Shown piece after piece: positions 33,111 to 41,236 of a stretch of 64,000 nucleotides of DNA (position 1 is its first letter; every line of letters starts with the position of its first letter). Where the stretch lies: positions 2,170,001 through 2,234,000 of the forward strand of contig NZ_JACCBU010000001.1 of the NCBI RefSeq assembly GCF_013407955.1, given 5' to 3'. Made by a program: the position numbers and the translations under genes. The stretch is from Microlunatus parietis. GTDB taxonomy: Bacteria; Actinomycetota; Actinomycetes; Propionibacteriales; Propionibacteriaceae. The notes beneath the pieces were generated by a model. The model saw nothing but the letters and a program-made list of their open reading frames with translations, was not told the origin of the DNA and made no database searches.

Positions 33111-35684
33111 ATGAACGCCGAATCACTCACCCGCACCGACCTCGGCAGCGCCGCCGGGATCGCCTGGACGCTCAGCACGCCTGCCGCGGAGCTGCCCGCG
33201 CCCTGGTCCGGCCTGGCCGGCGCCACGACGCCGGCGACCGTGCCCGGTGAGGTGTACGCCGACCTGCTGACCGCCGGGCTGATCCCCGACCCGTTCGACG
33301 GCGACAACGAGGCGAAGCTGGCCTGGATCGGTCGCACCGACTGGAGCTACCGGGCCACGTTCTCGTTTCAGCGCACCCTGAGCTCGTCGAAGGGCGACCG
33401 GCACGACCTGGTCACCGACGGGCTGGACACGGTGGCGACGATCACGCTGAACGGCACCGAGGTCGGCCGGACGGCCAACCAGCACCGCGGCTACCGGTTC
33501 GACGTGACGTCGCTGCTGGTCGACGGCGACAACGAGTTGGTGATCGACTTCGAGGGTCCGGCGACGGCGGCGAGGCGGCTGGAGGCCGAGCTCGGCGATC
33601 CTCGGCCGGCCTCGTACGCCCATCCCTACAACGCGATCCGCAAGGCCGCCAGCACGTACGGCTGGGACTGGGGGCCCGATCTCGCCGGCGCCGGCATCTG
33701 GCGCCCGATCGGGATCGAGTCCTGGAGCACCGCCCGGATCGCCGCGGTTCGTCCGCTGGCCGCACCCAGCCCGGACGGCGGCGGTGTCCTCACCGCGCAC
33801 GTCGACCTCGAGTGGGCGGCCGGGGCGACCGAGCCGACCAAGATCAGCGTCGAGATCGGCGGTCACCGGGCCGAGCAGGACGTCGCACCCGGCACCGCTT
33901 CGGCGGTGATCATGGTCGAGGTTCCGGACGCCGAGCTGTGGTGGCCGGTCGGGTACGGCGAGCAGCCGCTCTATCCGGTCACCGTCACGCTCGGGTCGGC
34001 CCCTTCGACGGGCTCAGGGATCGACACCTGGCGGGGCCGGGTCGGCTTCCGTACCGTCGAGATCAGCACGGCACCGGACCGGGCCGGCAGCGAGTTCGTG
34101 ATCTTGGTGAACGGCCGCCGGATGTTCGTCAAGGGCGCCAACTGGATCCCCGACGACGCGTTGATCACCCGGACCAGCCGGGAGACGTACCTGAATTCGA
34201 TTATGGACGCGCGTGACTCCGGGATGAACCTGCTCCGGGTCTGGGGCGGCGGGTTCTACGAGAGCGAGGACTTCTACGACCTCTGCGACGAGCTCGGGAT
34301 CCTGGTCTGGCAGGACTTCCTGTTCGCCTGCGCCGCGTACGCCGAGGAGGAGCCGCTGGCGAGCGAGGTCGAGGCCGAGGCGCGGCAGGCGATCACCCGG
34401 CTCAGCCGGCACGCCAGCCTGGCCGTCTGGAACGGCAACAACGAGAACCTCTGGGGCTACGTCGACTGGGGCTGGAAGGCCAAGCTGGGCGACCTGACCT
34501 GGGGCGACGGCTACTACTCCGACCTGCTGCCCGCGCTGGTCGCGGAGCTGGATCCGCGCACGCCGTACACGGCGGGCAGCCCGTCCTCCCCGCCGAAGTA
34601 CCACTACCCCAACGACTACCGGCACGGCACCATGCACATCTGGGACGTCTGGAACCGGGTCGACTACGCGCACTACCGCGACTATCCCGCCAGATTCGTT
34701 GCGGAGTTCGGGTTCCAGGGCCCGCCGGCCTGGTCCACGCTGACCTCGGTGGTCCATGATCAACCGCTGGACCCGTTCGGGCCGCAGATGCTGGTGCACC
34801 AGAAGGCCGGCGACGGCAACCTCAAGCTGCAGCTCGGGCTCGGTGATCATCTTCCGATGTGGAGCACCGAGCCGTTCCACGCCGACGACTGGCACTGGAC
34901 CACCCAGCTCAATCAGGCCCGCGCCGTCGGGTACGGCATCGCCCACTTCCGCAGCCTGCACCCGCTGAACAGCGGCACCGTGGTCTGGCAACTCAACGAC
35001 CAGTGGCCGGTGATCTCCTGGGCCGCGGTCGACTCGACCGGCATCCGCAAGCCGCTCTGGTACGCGCTCAAGGCGGTCTACGCGGACCGGCTGATCACCG
35101 TCCAGCCGCGGCCAGCCAGCAACGGGCCGTTCGATCTGCAGCCCATCGAGGGTCAGGCGCCGGCCGTGATCATCCACAACGACAGCGACGAGCCGTGGTC
35201 CGGCACGTTGTCGATCACCCGCCGGAGCACCGGCCTCGGCAGCGAGACCCTGGCCGAGCAGGAGGTCACGTTCGAGGCGGCACCGCGATCGGCGGTCACG
35301 ATCGAACCGGCGCCGGAGTTGATCACGCCGGAGGACCCGACAGCCGAGTTCCTCGCCCTGGTGGCGGAGGGAGCCGCGGACGCCTACTGGTACTTCGTCG
35401 AGGACACCAGCCTGCGGGTCCACCCGCAGGACGACGCGGCGACCGTGACGGTGGTCGGTGACGGCGGCGTCCAGCGGGTCACGGTACGGGCGGAGGCGCT
35501 GATCAAGGACCTGGCGATCTTCCCGGACCGGCTGGATCCGGCAGCCCGGGTGGACAGCGGTCTGATCACGCTCACCGCCGGCCAGTCGCACACGTTCGTC
35601 ATCACGGCTCCGGCGCCGCTGGACGAGGCGGCGCTGACCACCCGGCCGGTGCTGCGCTCGGTGAACGACCTGATCACCGGCTGA
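33111..35684 (+). CDS. GH2 beta-mannosidase
   Basis: An 857-residue intracellular exo-mannosidase. Architecture: sugar-binding jelly roll (about 1-195), Ig-like domain, TIM barrel (about 320-600) and C-terminal beta domains. The acid/base is E445 in AVWNGNNENLWGY and the nucleophile E532 in FVAEFGFQGPPAWSTL; KYHYPNDYRHGTMHIWDVW is typical of beta-mannosidases. The ATG at 33111 gives MNAESLTRTDLG. Two REP-like 19-mers lie in frame inside it, at residues 89-95 (LSSSKG) and 297-303 (PSTGSG), both at loop positions between strands, so the enzyme probably tolerates them. It is divergent from the aspS T-box leader. Confidence 0.9.
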   Translation: MNAESLTRTDLGSAAGIAWTLSTPAAELPAPWSGLAGATTPATVPGEVYADLLTAGLIPDPFDGDNEAKLAWIGRTDWSYRATFSFQRTLSSSKGDRHDLVTDGLDTVATITLNGTEVGRTANQHRGYRFDVTSLLVDGDNELVIDFEGPATAARRLEAELGDPRPASYAHPYNAIRKAASTYGWDWGPDLAGAGIWRPIGIESWSTARIAAVRPLAAPSPDGGGVLTAHVDLEWAAGATEPTKISVEIGGHRAEQDVAPGTASAVIMVEVPDAELWWPVGYGEQPLYPVTVTLGSAPSTGSGIDTWRGRVGFRTVEISTAPDRAGSEFVILVNGRRMFVKGANWIPDDALITRTSRETYLNSIMDARDSGMNLLRVWGGGFYESEDFYDLCDELGILVWQDFLFACAAYAEEEPLASEVEAEARQAITRLSRHASLAVWNGNNENLWGYVDWGWKAKLGDLTWGDGYYSDLLPALVAELDPRTPYTAGSPSSPPKYHYPNDYRHGTMHIWDVWNRVDYAHYRDYPARFVAEFGFQGPPAWSTLTSVVHDQPLDPFGPQMLVHQKAGDGNLKLQLGLGDHLPMWSTEPFHADDWHWTTQLNQARAVGYGIAHFRSLHPLNSGTVVWQLNDQWPVISWAAVDSTGIRKPLWYALKAVYADRLITVQPRPASNGPFDLQPIEGQAPAVIIHNDSDEPWSGTLSITRRSTGLGSETLAEQEVTFEAAPRSAVTIEPAPELITPEDPTAEFLALVAEGAADAYWYFVEDTSLRVHPQDDAATVTVVGDGGVQRVTVRAEALIKDLAIFPDRLDPAARVDSGLITLTAGQSHTFVITAPAPLDEAALTTRPVLRSVNDLITG
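33376..33394 (+). repeat. REP-like 19-mer inside the beta-mannosidase gene (first)
   Basis: CCCTGAGCTCGTCGAAGGG, differing from the intergenic copy at 31506 at two positions, read in frame as residues 89-95. Confidence 0.75.
34001..34019 (-). repeat. REP-like 19-mer inside the beta-mannosidase gene (second)
   Basis: CCCTTCGACGGGCTCAGGG, the opposite orientation to the first copy, read in frame as residues 297-303. Confidence 0.75.
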
Positions 35685-35844
35685 TCGGACCGTCGGCGAT
35701 CATCAGATCACCGGAGCGGGAGGTTGCGCTCGCGGAGTGACCCGTGCCAGTCTCAGGAACACGGGGCTCCGCAACACGCAGTCGCGGGCCGCCGGGGCTA
35801 CGGGTCGCCCTCGGAGGTCCACGACGCCCGACCTGGAGGTCTAG

Positions 35845-36252
35845 ATGAGTGACGTACAGGACATGGAGGCAGCGGCCGAGACGCCCGAGGAGAAACGGGC
35901 GACGGGCTTCGGCAAGGCGGCACTGACCGTCGCGATCATCGAGGTCGTGTTGTTCGTGGTCTCGATCGCGCTCCTGATCGCCAATCTCGGCGTCCTGGTG
36001 AACGCGGTCACCCAGCTGATCCAGAACGGCACCACCGAGGCCGGCCAGGCCGTCGCGGTGGCCGGGATCATCGCCGTGATCATGCTCGTCGCGTTCGCCG
36101 TGGCGGTTGTGCTGATCGGTGCCGCGATCACCTTGTCGATCCAGGCGATCGGCACCGGCAAGGGCCGCAAACGCGGCATCCTCGCCCTGCTGCTGGCGAT
36201 CTCGCCGCTGGTGCTGCCCGCGGTGTTGATCACCATCGGTGTGATCAACTAG
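35845..36252 (+). CDS. Small integral membrane protein of unknown function
   Basis: A 135-residue protein with an acidic start (MSDVQDMEAAAETPEEKR) and three or four hydrophobic helices: VAIIEVVLFVVSIALLIANLG, AVAVAGIIAVIMLVAFAVAVVLIG, AAITLSIQAIG and ILALLLAISPLVLPAVLITIG, joined by the basic loop GKGRKRG. I do not recognise a named family. The ATG at 35845 has TGGAGGTC 4 nt upstream. It is separated from the beta-mannosidase by 160 bases and ends 17 bases before a strong bidirectional hairpin, so it is probably a single-gene unit. Confidence 0.72.
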   Translation: MSDVQDMEAAAETPEEKRATGFGKAALTVAIIEVVLFVVSIALLIANLGVLVNAVTQLIQNGTTEAGQAVAVAGIIAVIMLVAFAVAVVLIGAAITLSIQAIGTGKGRKRGILALLLAISPLVLPAVLITIGVIN

Positions 36253-36268
36253 CCGGGCCGGAACGCAA

Positions 36269-36303
36269 CCGAGCCTGTCGGAGGAGTCCTCCGACAGGCT
36301 CGG
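36269..36303. terminator. Perfect 35-bp palindrome between convergent genes
   Basis: Arms CCGAGCCTGTCGGAGGA and its exact complement around a single central G. It lies between the membrane-protein stop (36252) and the Gfo/Idh stop (36330) and probably terminates both. Its core GAGCCTGTCG is shared with the REP-like element at 31506. Confidence 0.75.
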
Positions 36304-36329
36304 CGCACGTCGTGATCAGCAGGGGTTGA

Positions 36330-37439
36330 TCAGAGCGTCTTCGCCTTCGGGTCCCAGTCCTCCGGCAGCAGTTCGGCCGGCGCGACCGTGCTCTCGACCG
36401 TGACGAACTGACCCTGCTCGCCGGACTCGGCCATCGACGTCATGATGTCGAGGACGTGGTATGCCAGCGCGCCCTGCGCCCGGTGCGGCCGGTCCTCCCG
36501 GATCGCCCGGGCCAGGTCCAGGGCGCCGGTGCCGCGGCTGGACTTCTCGGTCGTGGTGCCGATGACCTCCCAGTCGTCGGAACCGGTCTTCCTGATCTTG
36601 ATCTCGCCCTGGAACGTGTTCGGGTCCGGGACCAGCAGCGTGGCCTCGGTGCCGGTGATCTCCAGCAGCGTGCGCGGCTGCGGCGAGTCGAAGCTGAAGA
36701 TCGAGGTCAGCGACTGGCCGCTGGTGAACCGGACCAGGCCGGCGGTCTGGCTCGGCACCGTGACGTCGAACTCCTGGCCCGCCTTCGGGCCGGACCCGAT
36801 CACGCGCTTGGCCTTCGCCTTGGAGCCGATCGCGGCGACCGACTCGGCCGGGCCGAACGCCTGCACCAGCGCGGTCAGGTAGTACGGGCCGATGTCGAAC
36901 AGCGGTCCCGCCCCGTCCTGGAACAGGAACGCCGGGTTCGGGTGCCAGGACTCCGGGCCGGGGCTCTGGAACAAGATCAACGCGGTCAGCGGTTCGCCGA
37001 TCACGCCGTCCTGCAGCGCCTTGAACGTGGCCTGCAGCCCGGAGCCGAGGAACGTGTCCGGCGCGCAGCCGACCCGTACCCCCTTCTCCTCTGCCGCCTG
37101 CAGCAGCTGCTGCCCGCTGGCCCGGTCCAGGGTCAGCGGCTTCTCGTTCCAGACGTGCTTGCCGGCCGCCACCGATGCCAGCGCCACCTCGGCATGGGCC
37201 GCGGGGATGGTCAGGTTGACCACGATCTCGACGTCGGGATGGTTCAGGACAGCAGACGGGTCGCCGGCGACGGCGATGCCCTTCTCCTCCGCCTTGGCCT
37301 TGGCGACCTCCGGATAGAGATCGCCGACGGCCAGCACCTCGACGTCGGGGAAGCTCTTCAGGTTGTCCAGGTAGGTGTTGCTGATGACGCCGGTGCCGAT
37401 GATGCCGACGCCGACCGGTCCGGTGCGCTGCTCTCCCAT
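36330..37439 (-). CDS. Gfo/Idh/MocA family oxidoreductase
   Basis: A 369-residue NAD(P)-dependent sugar dehydrogenase. Rossmann start VGVGIIGTGVISNTYLDNLKSFPDVEVLAVGD, VNLTIPAAHAEVALASVAAGKHVWNEKPLTLD with the EKP lysine, then FDIGPYYLTALVQAFGPAESV in the C-terminal sheet. The exact sugar is not evident. It follows the TIM-barrel isomerase gene by five bases, and a LacI regulator is divergent from the pair, so the three form a sugar or sugar-acid utilisation unit. ATG 37439 is chosen; a TTG at 37448 overlaps the previous stop. Confidence 0.87.
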   Translation of the reverse strand: MGEQRTGPVGVGIIGTGVISNTYLDNLKSFPDVEVLAVGDLYPEVAKAKAEEKGIAVAGDPSAVLNHPDVEIVVNLTIPAAHAEVALASVAAGKHVWNEKPLTLDRASGQQLLQAAEEKGVRVGCAPDTFLGSGLQATFKALQDGVIGEPLTALILFQSPGPESWHPNPAFLFQDGAGPLFDIGPYYLTALVQAFGPAESVAAIGSKAKAKRVIGSGPKAGQEFDVTVPSQTAGLVRFTSGQSLTSIFSFDSPQPRTLLEITGTEATLLVPDPNTFQGEIKIRKTGSDDWEVIGTTTEKSSRGTGALDLARAIREDRPHRAQGALAYHVLDIMTSMAESGEQGQFVTVESTVAPAELLPEDWDPKAKTL

Positions 37440-37444
37440 GATGA

Positions 37445-38191
37445 TCAAGCCCCCTTGCCGGCGCTCAGGTACGCGAAGCTGGTGCCGACCGCCTCGATCA
37501 GGTCCTGCTCGCTGTCGTCCAGCTCCACCACCCGGAGCGCGTTCGGGGCGGCGTCGACGTACTCCCAGATCGGGATCGACCCGGTGCCCAGCGGGACCTG
37601 CTTCTTGTTGTCCCGGGTCCCGTCGCCGTCCTTGATGTGCAGCGCGACGACCTTCTCGCCGAGCCGCTGCAGCAGCGCCGGCACGTCCGCGCCGCCGACC
37701 TTCGCCCAGTAGGTGTCCACCTCCAGCACGACGCCGTCGGCCAGGTTGTCGGCCAGCACCTCGAGCGCGTGCTTGCCGTCGATGATCGACTCCAGCTCGA
37801 ACCAGTGGTTGTGGTAGCCGACGGTCAGCCCGTGCGCGGCCGCCTTCTCGGCGGCGGAATTCAGGTCGGCGGCGATCTGCTTCACGTCCTCGGCCGACTC
37901 CCAGCGGGCCGGGTCGACGTGCGGGTCGATGACCAGGGAGACGCCCAGCTCCTTGGCGACGCCGAAGATCTCCTCCTGATCACCCTTGAGCAGCCCGACG
38001 TGGGTCGACGGTGCGGTCAGGTTGTGCTGGCTCAGGCCGGTCCGCAGTGCGTCGGCGTAGTCGGTCAGTCCGAACGGTTCGACCTGGGTGTAGCCGAAGC
38101 CGGCGATCTTCGCCAGCGTGCCGTCGAAGTCCTCGGCCAGCGCGTTGCGCACCGTATACAGCTGCACCGACAGGCCAGTCGGATGTGACAT
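37445..38191 (-). CDS. Sugar phosphate isomerase/epimerase (TIM-barrel)
   Basis: A 248-residue xylose-isomerase-like TIM barrel. LSVQLYTVRNALAEDFDGTLAKIAGFGYTQVEPFGL is the first strand and helix, THVGLL the second, VGYHNHWFELE the metal-binding strand, VVLEVDTYWAKVGG the next, VVALHIKDGDGT and LRVVELDDS the last two, giving the usual Glu-Asp-His-Glu metal set. It is first in an operon with a Gfo/Idh dehydrogenase; such pairs oxidise and isomerise or dehydrate a sugar. The ATG at 38191 has GGGAG upstream. Control by the divergent LacI protein is likely. Confidence 0.87.
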   Translation of the reverse strand: MSHPTGLSVQLYTVRNALAEDFDGTLAKIAGFGYTQVEPFGLTDYADALRTGLSQHNLTAPSTHVGLLKGDQEEIFGVAKELGVSLVIDPHVDPARWESAEDVKQIAADLNSAAEKAAAHGLTVGYHNHWFELESIIDGKHALEVLADNLADGVVLEVDTYWAKVGGADVPALLQRLGEKVVALHIKDGDGTRDNKKQVPLGTGSIPIWEYVDAAPNALRVVELDDSEQDLIEAVGTSFAYLSAGKGA

Positions 38192-38331
38192 GGAGGCTCC
38201 CTCGTCCTTGATTGCGGTGGGTCAGACGGGATGGTGATTGACCCCGCTGCAGGGGGCGGTCGATCCGCCGCCGCCGGGTGGCGCCCATGGGTGGATGGCG
38301 CCGTTGCATCCCATCATGTGTCCCGACTCTA

Positions 38332-38345
38332 CCGAACCGGTTCAG
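38332..38345. promoter_or_regulatory. LacI-family operator
   Basis: CCGAACCGGTTCAG, a near-perfect palindrome with the central CG typical of LacI/GalR sites (AACCGGTT core). It lies in the gap between the divergent sugar operon (start 38191) and the LacI gene (start 38407). Confidence 0.7.
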
Positions 38346-38406
38346 TTCATGCAGTAGCGTCTCCCTTCACGGACACGAGCCTGCGCGAACACAAGGAGGT
38401 GTGGTG

Positions 38407-39417
38407 GTGGCTCGCATCACGATCAACGAGATCGCCCGCCGCTGCGGGGTGTCCAAGGGCGCGGTGTCGTACGCGCTCAACGGCAGGCCCGGCGTCTCGG
38501 ACGAGACCCGGGAACGCATCCTCAAGGTAGCCCGGGAACTCGGCTGGGCCCCGAACTGGACTGCCCGGATGCTGTCCGGGTCGCGGACCGAGGCGTTCGG
38601 CCTGGTGCTGACCAGGAATCCGCGGGTGCTCGGCAGCGAGCCGTTCTTCATGGAGTTGATCTCCGGCATCGAGAGCGTGCTCTCCGAGCGGTCGTACGCG
38701 CTGCTGCTGCAGGTGACCGCCGACCTGGACGCCGAGCTCGACACGTACCGGAAGTGGAACTCCGAGCGCCGGGTGGACGGCGTGATCTTGGTCGACCTGC
38801 GGGTCGACGATCCGCGGATTCCCTTGCTGCACAAGCTCGACCTGCCCGTCCTCTGCATCGGCGACCCCGGCCTGGCCGCCGGCTTCCCCGCCGTCTGGAC
38901 CGACGACGCGACCGCCATGATCAACGCCGTCGACTACCTGGTCGGGCTGGGCCACCGCAAGATCGGCCGGGTCTCCGGCACCGCCGATCACGGACAGGTC
39001 GGCATCCGCGGCGAGGCGTTCCGGGGTGCCTGCGAACGGGCCGGGGTCGAGCCCATGATCGCCGACTCCGACTTCTCCGCCGAGGCCGGCCGGACCGCGA
39101 CCCGCGAGTTGATCACCGCCGACGACCCGCCGACCGCGGTCCTGTACGACAACGACATCATGGCCGTCGCCGGCCTCTCCACCTGCCTCGAGCTCGGCGT
39201 CACCGTGCCGGACCAGGTCTCCCTGCTCGCCTGGGACGACTCCTCCCTCTGTCAGATCACCCACCCCTCCCTGTCCGCGATGAGCCACGACGTGATGGCG
39301 TACGGCGCGCACGCCGCCCGTCGCATGTTCGAGGTCCTGGAAGGCACCGCCACCGGCGCCTACCTAGACTCCGTCCCCACCCTCACCGAACGCGACAGCA
39401 CCAGACCCCCTCCCTAG
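38407..39417 (+). CDS. LacI family transcriptional regulator
   Basis: A 336-residue repressor. The N-terminal HTH and hinge are ITINEIARRCGVSKGAVSYALNGRPGVSDETRERILKVARELGWAPN. The periplasmic-binding-like domain follows (FGLVLTRNP, FFMELISGIESVL, GVILVDLRVDDPRIPLL, TAVLYDNDIMAVAGL, VSLLAWDDSSLCQITHPSLSAM). The effector is unknown. Three GTG codons stand at 38401, 38404 and 38407; AGGAGG at 38394-38399 has seven bases before the last, which is used. It is divergent from the isomerase/dehydrogenase operon with a palindromic operator between, so it probably represses both. A 62-bp dyad repeat begins seven bases after its stop. Confidence 0.93.
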   Translation: MARITINEIARRCGVSKGAVSYALNGRPGVSDETRERILKVARELGWAPNWTARMLSGSRTEAFGLVLTRNPRVLGSEPFFMELISGIESVLSERSYALLLQVTADLDAELDTYRKWNSERRVDGVILVDLRVDDPRIPLLHKLDLPVLCIGDPGLAAGFPAVWTDDATAMINAVDYLVGLGHRKIGRVSGTADHGQVGIRGEAFRGACERAGVEPMIADSDFSAEAGRTATRELITADDPPTAVLYDNDIMAVAGLSTCLELGVTVPDQVSLLAWDDSSLCQITHPSLSAMSHDVMAYGAHAARRMFEVLEGTATGAYLDSVPTLTERDSTRPPP

Positions 39418-39423
39418 AAACCC

Positions 39424-39487
39424 CGCCGACCAGTCACCAAAGCAGCGGTTTTGGCGGCGTGTCGCTGCACTTGTGACCAGTCGGCGA
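39424..39487 (+). repeat. Dispersed about 62-bp dyad element, copy B
   Basis: It starts CGCCGACCAGTCAC and ends GTGACCAGTCGGCG, with the core GGCGGCGTGTCGCTGC. Compared with copy C, both terminal octamers carry the same G to A change (GACCAGTC), so they match as direct rather than inverted repeats. It lies just after the LacI gene. Confidence 0.85.
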
Positions 39488-39617
39488 GGGGGTGAGCTGG
39501 GGTCACGTGCGGCAAGCCGAAGACGTCAGGTGGACCGGCGACCGCAGAGCGGGACCGTGGCCGAGCTCGAAGGCGCACCTCGGCGCGGCGGCCGCGAATC
39601 GTGAAAAGGTCATGGGC

Positions 39618-40484
39618 ATGTCCAGCAGCGAATGCGCGGTCGTGCTGACGGCCGGCTACGGAAGCCGCCTCTTCCCGGTGACCGCGGTCGTACCGAAGAG
39701 CCTGATGCCGGTGCTCGACCGGCCGGTACTGCACTACCTGCTGGCCGACCTCGTCGCGGCCGGCGTCGACGACATCGGCATCGTCGCCGATCGCTCCGAC
39801 CAGGCGATCCGGCACTACGTCGACGGACTGCCCGAGGTGGCGGCAACCCTGGAGCGCCGGGGTTGGGGGCACAAGTTCGAACCGATCGCGCGTGCGTACG
39901 AGGAACTTGCGGCGGCCCGGTTCACGATCATCGAGCAGGACCTCACGGCCGGCGACTACGGCACCGCGGTACCAGCACGGTTGGCGGCCGAGTTCGTCGG
40001 CGAGCGGTCCTGCTTCTACCTCTCCGGTGACGACCTGCTGACCACAACGGACGGCCGCGGGAACGCTGCTGATCTTGCCGACCTCCGGGCCGCCGCGACC
40101 GACTGCCTGGCCTCGATGCAGGTGACGACGGTGCCGGCGGAACTCGCGCACCGATACGGCATCGTCGAGCTCCGTGATCATGGACAGAGCCGGCGGTTGG
40201 TCTCCCTGATCGAGAAGTCGAGCACGTCCCGCGGGAGTTTCGCCAACATCAGCCGCTACTACCTGACCCCGGCCGCCTTTCGGGTGGTCAGCGAGCAGCC
40301 GGTGAATCCAGGCACCGGCGAGGCGATGATCACCGACGCCATGCTCCGACTCCTGAGCGCGGGCCCGGTCGGCGTATCGGTCGCTCGTGGCCACTACTTC
40401 GACTGCGGATCGCTGGACGGGTGGCACCGGGCCAACGTCGCGATGATGCAGGGCAGAAAGACCGCTGCTCCCTCCAGCACCTGA
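39618..40484 (+). CDS. Sugar-1-phosphate nucleotidyltransferase (GalU-like)
   Basis: A 288-residue enzyme forming an NDP-sugar from a sugar-1-phosphate, most likely UDP-glucose. The signature LTAGYGSRLFPVTAVVPKSLMPVLDRP fits the GalU pattern GxGxRxxPxTxxxPK. Further GalU-like blocks are LADLVAAGVDDIGIV, EPIARAYEELAAARFTIIEQ, the DD metal site in YLSGDDLL, and GHYFDCGSLDGWHRANVAMM at the end. ATG 39618 is used because AAAGG lies eight bases upstream; ATG 39612 is also possible. The gene is flanked by two inverted copies of the 62-bp dyad element (B and C), a cassette-like arrangement. Confidence 0.82.
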   Translation: MSSSECAVVLTAGYGSRLFPVTAVVPKSLMPVLDRPVLHYLLADLVAAGVDDIGIVADRSDQAIRHYVDGLPEVAATLERRGWGHKFEPIARAYEELAAARFTIIEQDLTAGDYGTAVPARLAAEFVGERSCFYLSGDDLLTTTDGRGNAADLADLRAAATDCLASMQVTTVPAELAHRYGIVELRDHGQSRRLVSLIEKSSTSRGSFANISRYYLTPAAFRVVSEQPVNPGTGEAMITDAMLRLLSAGPVGVSVARGHYFDCGSLDGWHRANVAMMQGRKTAAPSST

Positions 40485-40577
40485 TCACGGAGCGGGCCGC
40501 CTCTCCGGCGCTCCACCAGCAGTGATCTCGCGACACGATCAGGAGATCGCGAGCCGAACCGCCACCCTGCGCTCCCT

Positions 40578-40639
40578 GCCGACCGGTCACAAGTGCAGCG
40601 ACACGCCGTCAGAACGCCTGCTTTTGTGACCGGTCGGCG
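40578..40639 (-). repeat. Dispersed about 62-bp dyad element, copy C
   Basis: Opposite orientation to copies A and B. Perfect 15-bp ends GCCGACCGGTCACAA and TTGTGACCGGTCGGC enclose GCAGCGACACGCCGTC. It lies 93 bases after the nucleotidyltransferase gene and upstream of an ECF sigma gene. Confidence 0.85.
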
Positions 40640-40747
40640 GAGGGTGGGGTGGGGTGGAACCTGGGTGGGGTCGGCGGTGTAGTGGGGGTACGGGAAGGAG
40701 GCGGGATCGGCGACGGGGTCGGGAACGGCGGTCCGGGTGGTGAGCGC

Positions 40748-41236
40748 GTGGCGTTCGCCGACCTGGTGCGGCTCCATGCGCCCGTCGCGAAGCGGGCGGC
40801 GGTGCTGTGGGGGGCCGGGGCGGAGGCGGACGACGTGGTGCAGGAGGCGTTCGTGAAGGCGTTCCGGGCGATGCCGCGGTTCCGGGCCGGGCAGGAGTTC
40901 CGGCCCTGGCTGCTGCGGATCGTGATCAACGAGACGCGGAACCTGCATCGCGGGCGGACCCGGCGGGAGCAGCGGGAGCAGCGCTGGTGGGACGACCGGA
41001 CGGTCACCCACCCGGATACCGAGGCGGTGGTGCTCACCGCGGTCTCGGCCGGGACACTGGCCGGCGCGGTGGACCGGCTGCCCGAGCCGCTGCGGGCGGT
41101 CGTGATCTGCCGCTATCTGCTCGAGCTGTCCGAGGCGGAGACGGCGGCCAGTCTGCGGGTGCCCCGCGGGACGGTGAAGTCGCGGCTGTCTCGCGCGCTG
41201 GCCCGGCTGCGGACGGAGGTGAGCGTCGATGAATGA
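40748..41236 (+). CDS. ECF RNA polymerase sigma factor
   Basis: An alternative sigma factor of about 162 residues. Region 2: LVRLHAPVAKRAAVLWGAGAEADDVVQEAFVKAFRAMPRFRAGQEFRPWLLRIVINETRNLHRGRTRR. Region 4: LPEPLRAVVICRYLLELSEAETAASLRVPRGTVKSRLSRALARLRTEV. The start is uncertain: GTG 40748 (MAFADLVRLH) is used, but in-frame codons as far up as 40649 would give a glycine-rich extension of up to 33 residues. The last eight bases overlap a gene for a membrane protein with a cytosolic N-terminus, which is probably its anti-sigma factor. Confidence 0.85.
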   Translation: MAFADLVRLHAPVAKRAAVLWGAGAEADDVVQEAFVKAFRAMPRFRAGQEFRPWLLRIVINETRNLHRGRTRREQREQRWWDDRTVTHPDTEAVVLTAVSAGTLAGAVDRLPEPLRAVVICRYLLELSEAETAASLRVPRGTVKSRLSRALARLRTEVSVDE

